A stretch of 13,666 nucleotides of DNA from Anaerolineae bacterium. Its GTDB lineage: Bacteria > Chloroflexota > Anaerolineae > Aggregatilineales > Phototrophicaceae. A program made the position numbers and the translations under genes. Shown here piece after piece: positions 13,427-13,666 of this stretch. The stretch lies in NCBI GenBank assembly GCA_015492875.1, contig WGEI01000445.1, positions 1-13,666 of the forward strand, in the 5' to 3' direction. The notes below the pieces were generated by a model. That model made no database searches. It was not told where the DNA came from and worked only from the letters and a program-made list of their open reading frames with translations. The first letter of the stretch is position 1. Each line of letters opens with the position of its first letter.

Positions 13427-13450
13427 TCCTTAAGGCCAGTTTCTTAAGGA
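13427..13450. terminator. Inverted repeat at the 3' end of the right-edge gene
   Basis: TCCTTAAG (13427-13434) and CTTAAGGA (13443-13450) form a perfect 8-bp stem with an 8-base loop. It overlaps the TAA stop of the right-edge gene and lacks a T tract, so it is a weak terminator or 3'-end hairpin at best. Confidence 0.4.
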
Positions 13451-13666
13451 ATAGCAACATCGCACAATCCTATAGGTATGCTACATGTTGCGATAACTTG
13501 CCCTCCATAAACCACTCTGAAGAGGTTATCTGCCCTCCAGAACAATTGCCCATCCCCTACGGCTATCCACGCATGGCGGAAGTTGCACGCATCGGGCTTA
13601 TTAGGCATGGTACTTTCGAAAACGCTCCATACTTGCAAGCAATCGCCCGTTGGGAAGGTGTTCAGC
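13444..13666 (-). CDS. C-terminal end of an unrecognised protein, cut by window edge
   Basis: The reading frame enters from the right edge and ends at TAA (13446-13444), giving 73 residues that start LNTFPTGDCLQVWSVFEST. The TTG at 13638 need not be its start because the frame is open to the edge. Four Cys (in TGDC, PDAC, VIATC and GLC) and several aromatic residues (QVWSVF, RHAWIAV, LFWRADN) suggest an extracytoplasmic, disulfide-containing domain. I do not recognise the family. The upstream part of the gene is needed to say more. Confidence 0.65.
   Translation of the reverse strand, partial: LNTFPTGDCLQVWSVFESTMPNKPDACNFRHAWIAVGDGQLFWRADNLFRVVYGGQVIATCSIPIGLCDVAIP

Noticed and set aside
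1..13666. CRISPR arrays, insertion sequences, prophage or integrase genes
   Set aside because: No regularly spaced repeats, transposase, integrase or terminal inverted repeats were seen. The genes are ordinary chromosomal functions with consistent composition.

Overview
This is a chromosomal housekeeping window of about 13.7 kb, roughly half G+C by eye, with nearly all genes on the minus strand. Several things suggest a Gram-positive-like or Chloroflexota-type bacterium: a Firmicutes/Chloroflexota-style T-box leader, a CheY-like regulator that begins VEDSPTQAQ, a leucine-type amino acid dehydrogenase, and an SxtI/SxtJ/DUF5989-like carbamoyltransferase cassette. The assignment to Chloroflexota is an inference, not shown by the sequence. 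No phage, insertion sequence, CRISPR array or rRNA is visible.

Layout, left to right. (1) 1-3407, minus: a sigma70 promoter, then a T-box riboswitch with a GUC (Val) specifier, a 12-codon mini-ORF coupled to a SAM-dependent methyltransferase, then valS, which runs off the left edge. (2) 3404-5909, minus: purH, tRNA-Thr(CGU) with its own promoter and terminator, then udk. The stop codon of udk lies inside the -35 box of the T-box promoter. (3) 5982-8754, minus: a four-gene operon encoding a short SxtJ-like membrane protein, a CmcH/TobZ/SxtI-type carbamoyltransferase, a DUF5989-like (SxtK-like) membrane protein and a three-helix membrane protein, ending in a strong terminator. (4) 8901-9968, plus: a leucine dehydrogenase-family gene, divergent from region 3 and convergent with argH, sharing a hairpin terminator with it. 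(5) 10027-12958, minus: argG and argH, separated by a terminator and preceded by an attenuator whose leader peptide has 9 Arg in 29 codons. (6) 12967-13666, minus: an orphan single-domain response regulator and the 3' end of an unrecognised gene.

The main discovery candidate is the argG leader (12783-12958). A consensus promoter places the predicted start site on the first ATG of an Arg-rich peptide, so the transcript would be leaderless. After the Arg-codon run come segments 1 to 4 of a classical transcription attenuator: a protector hairpin, an antiterminator and a terminator with a U7 tract. All of these can be read directly from the sequence. Translation-coupled arginine attenuation of this kind is not among the classical amino-acid attenuators (trp, his, leu, ilv, thr, phe). 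In this window one amino-acid signal (Val) is read by a T-box sensing tRNA, and another (Arg) apparently by a translating ribosome.
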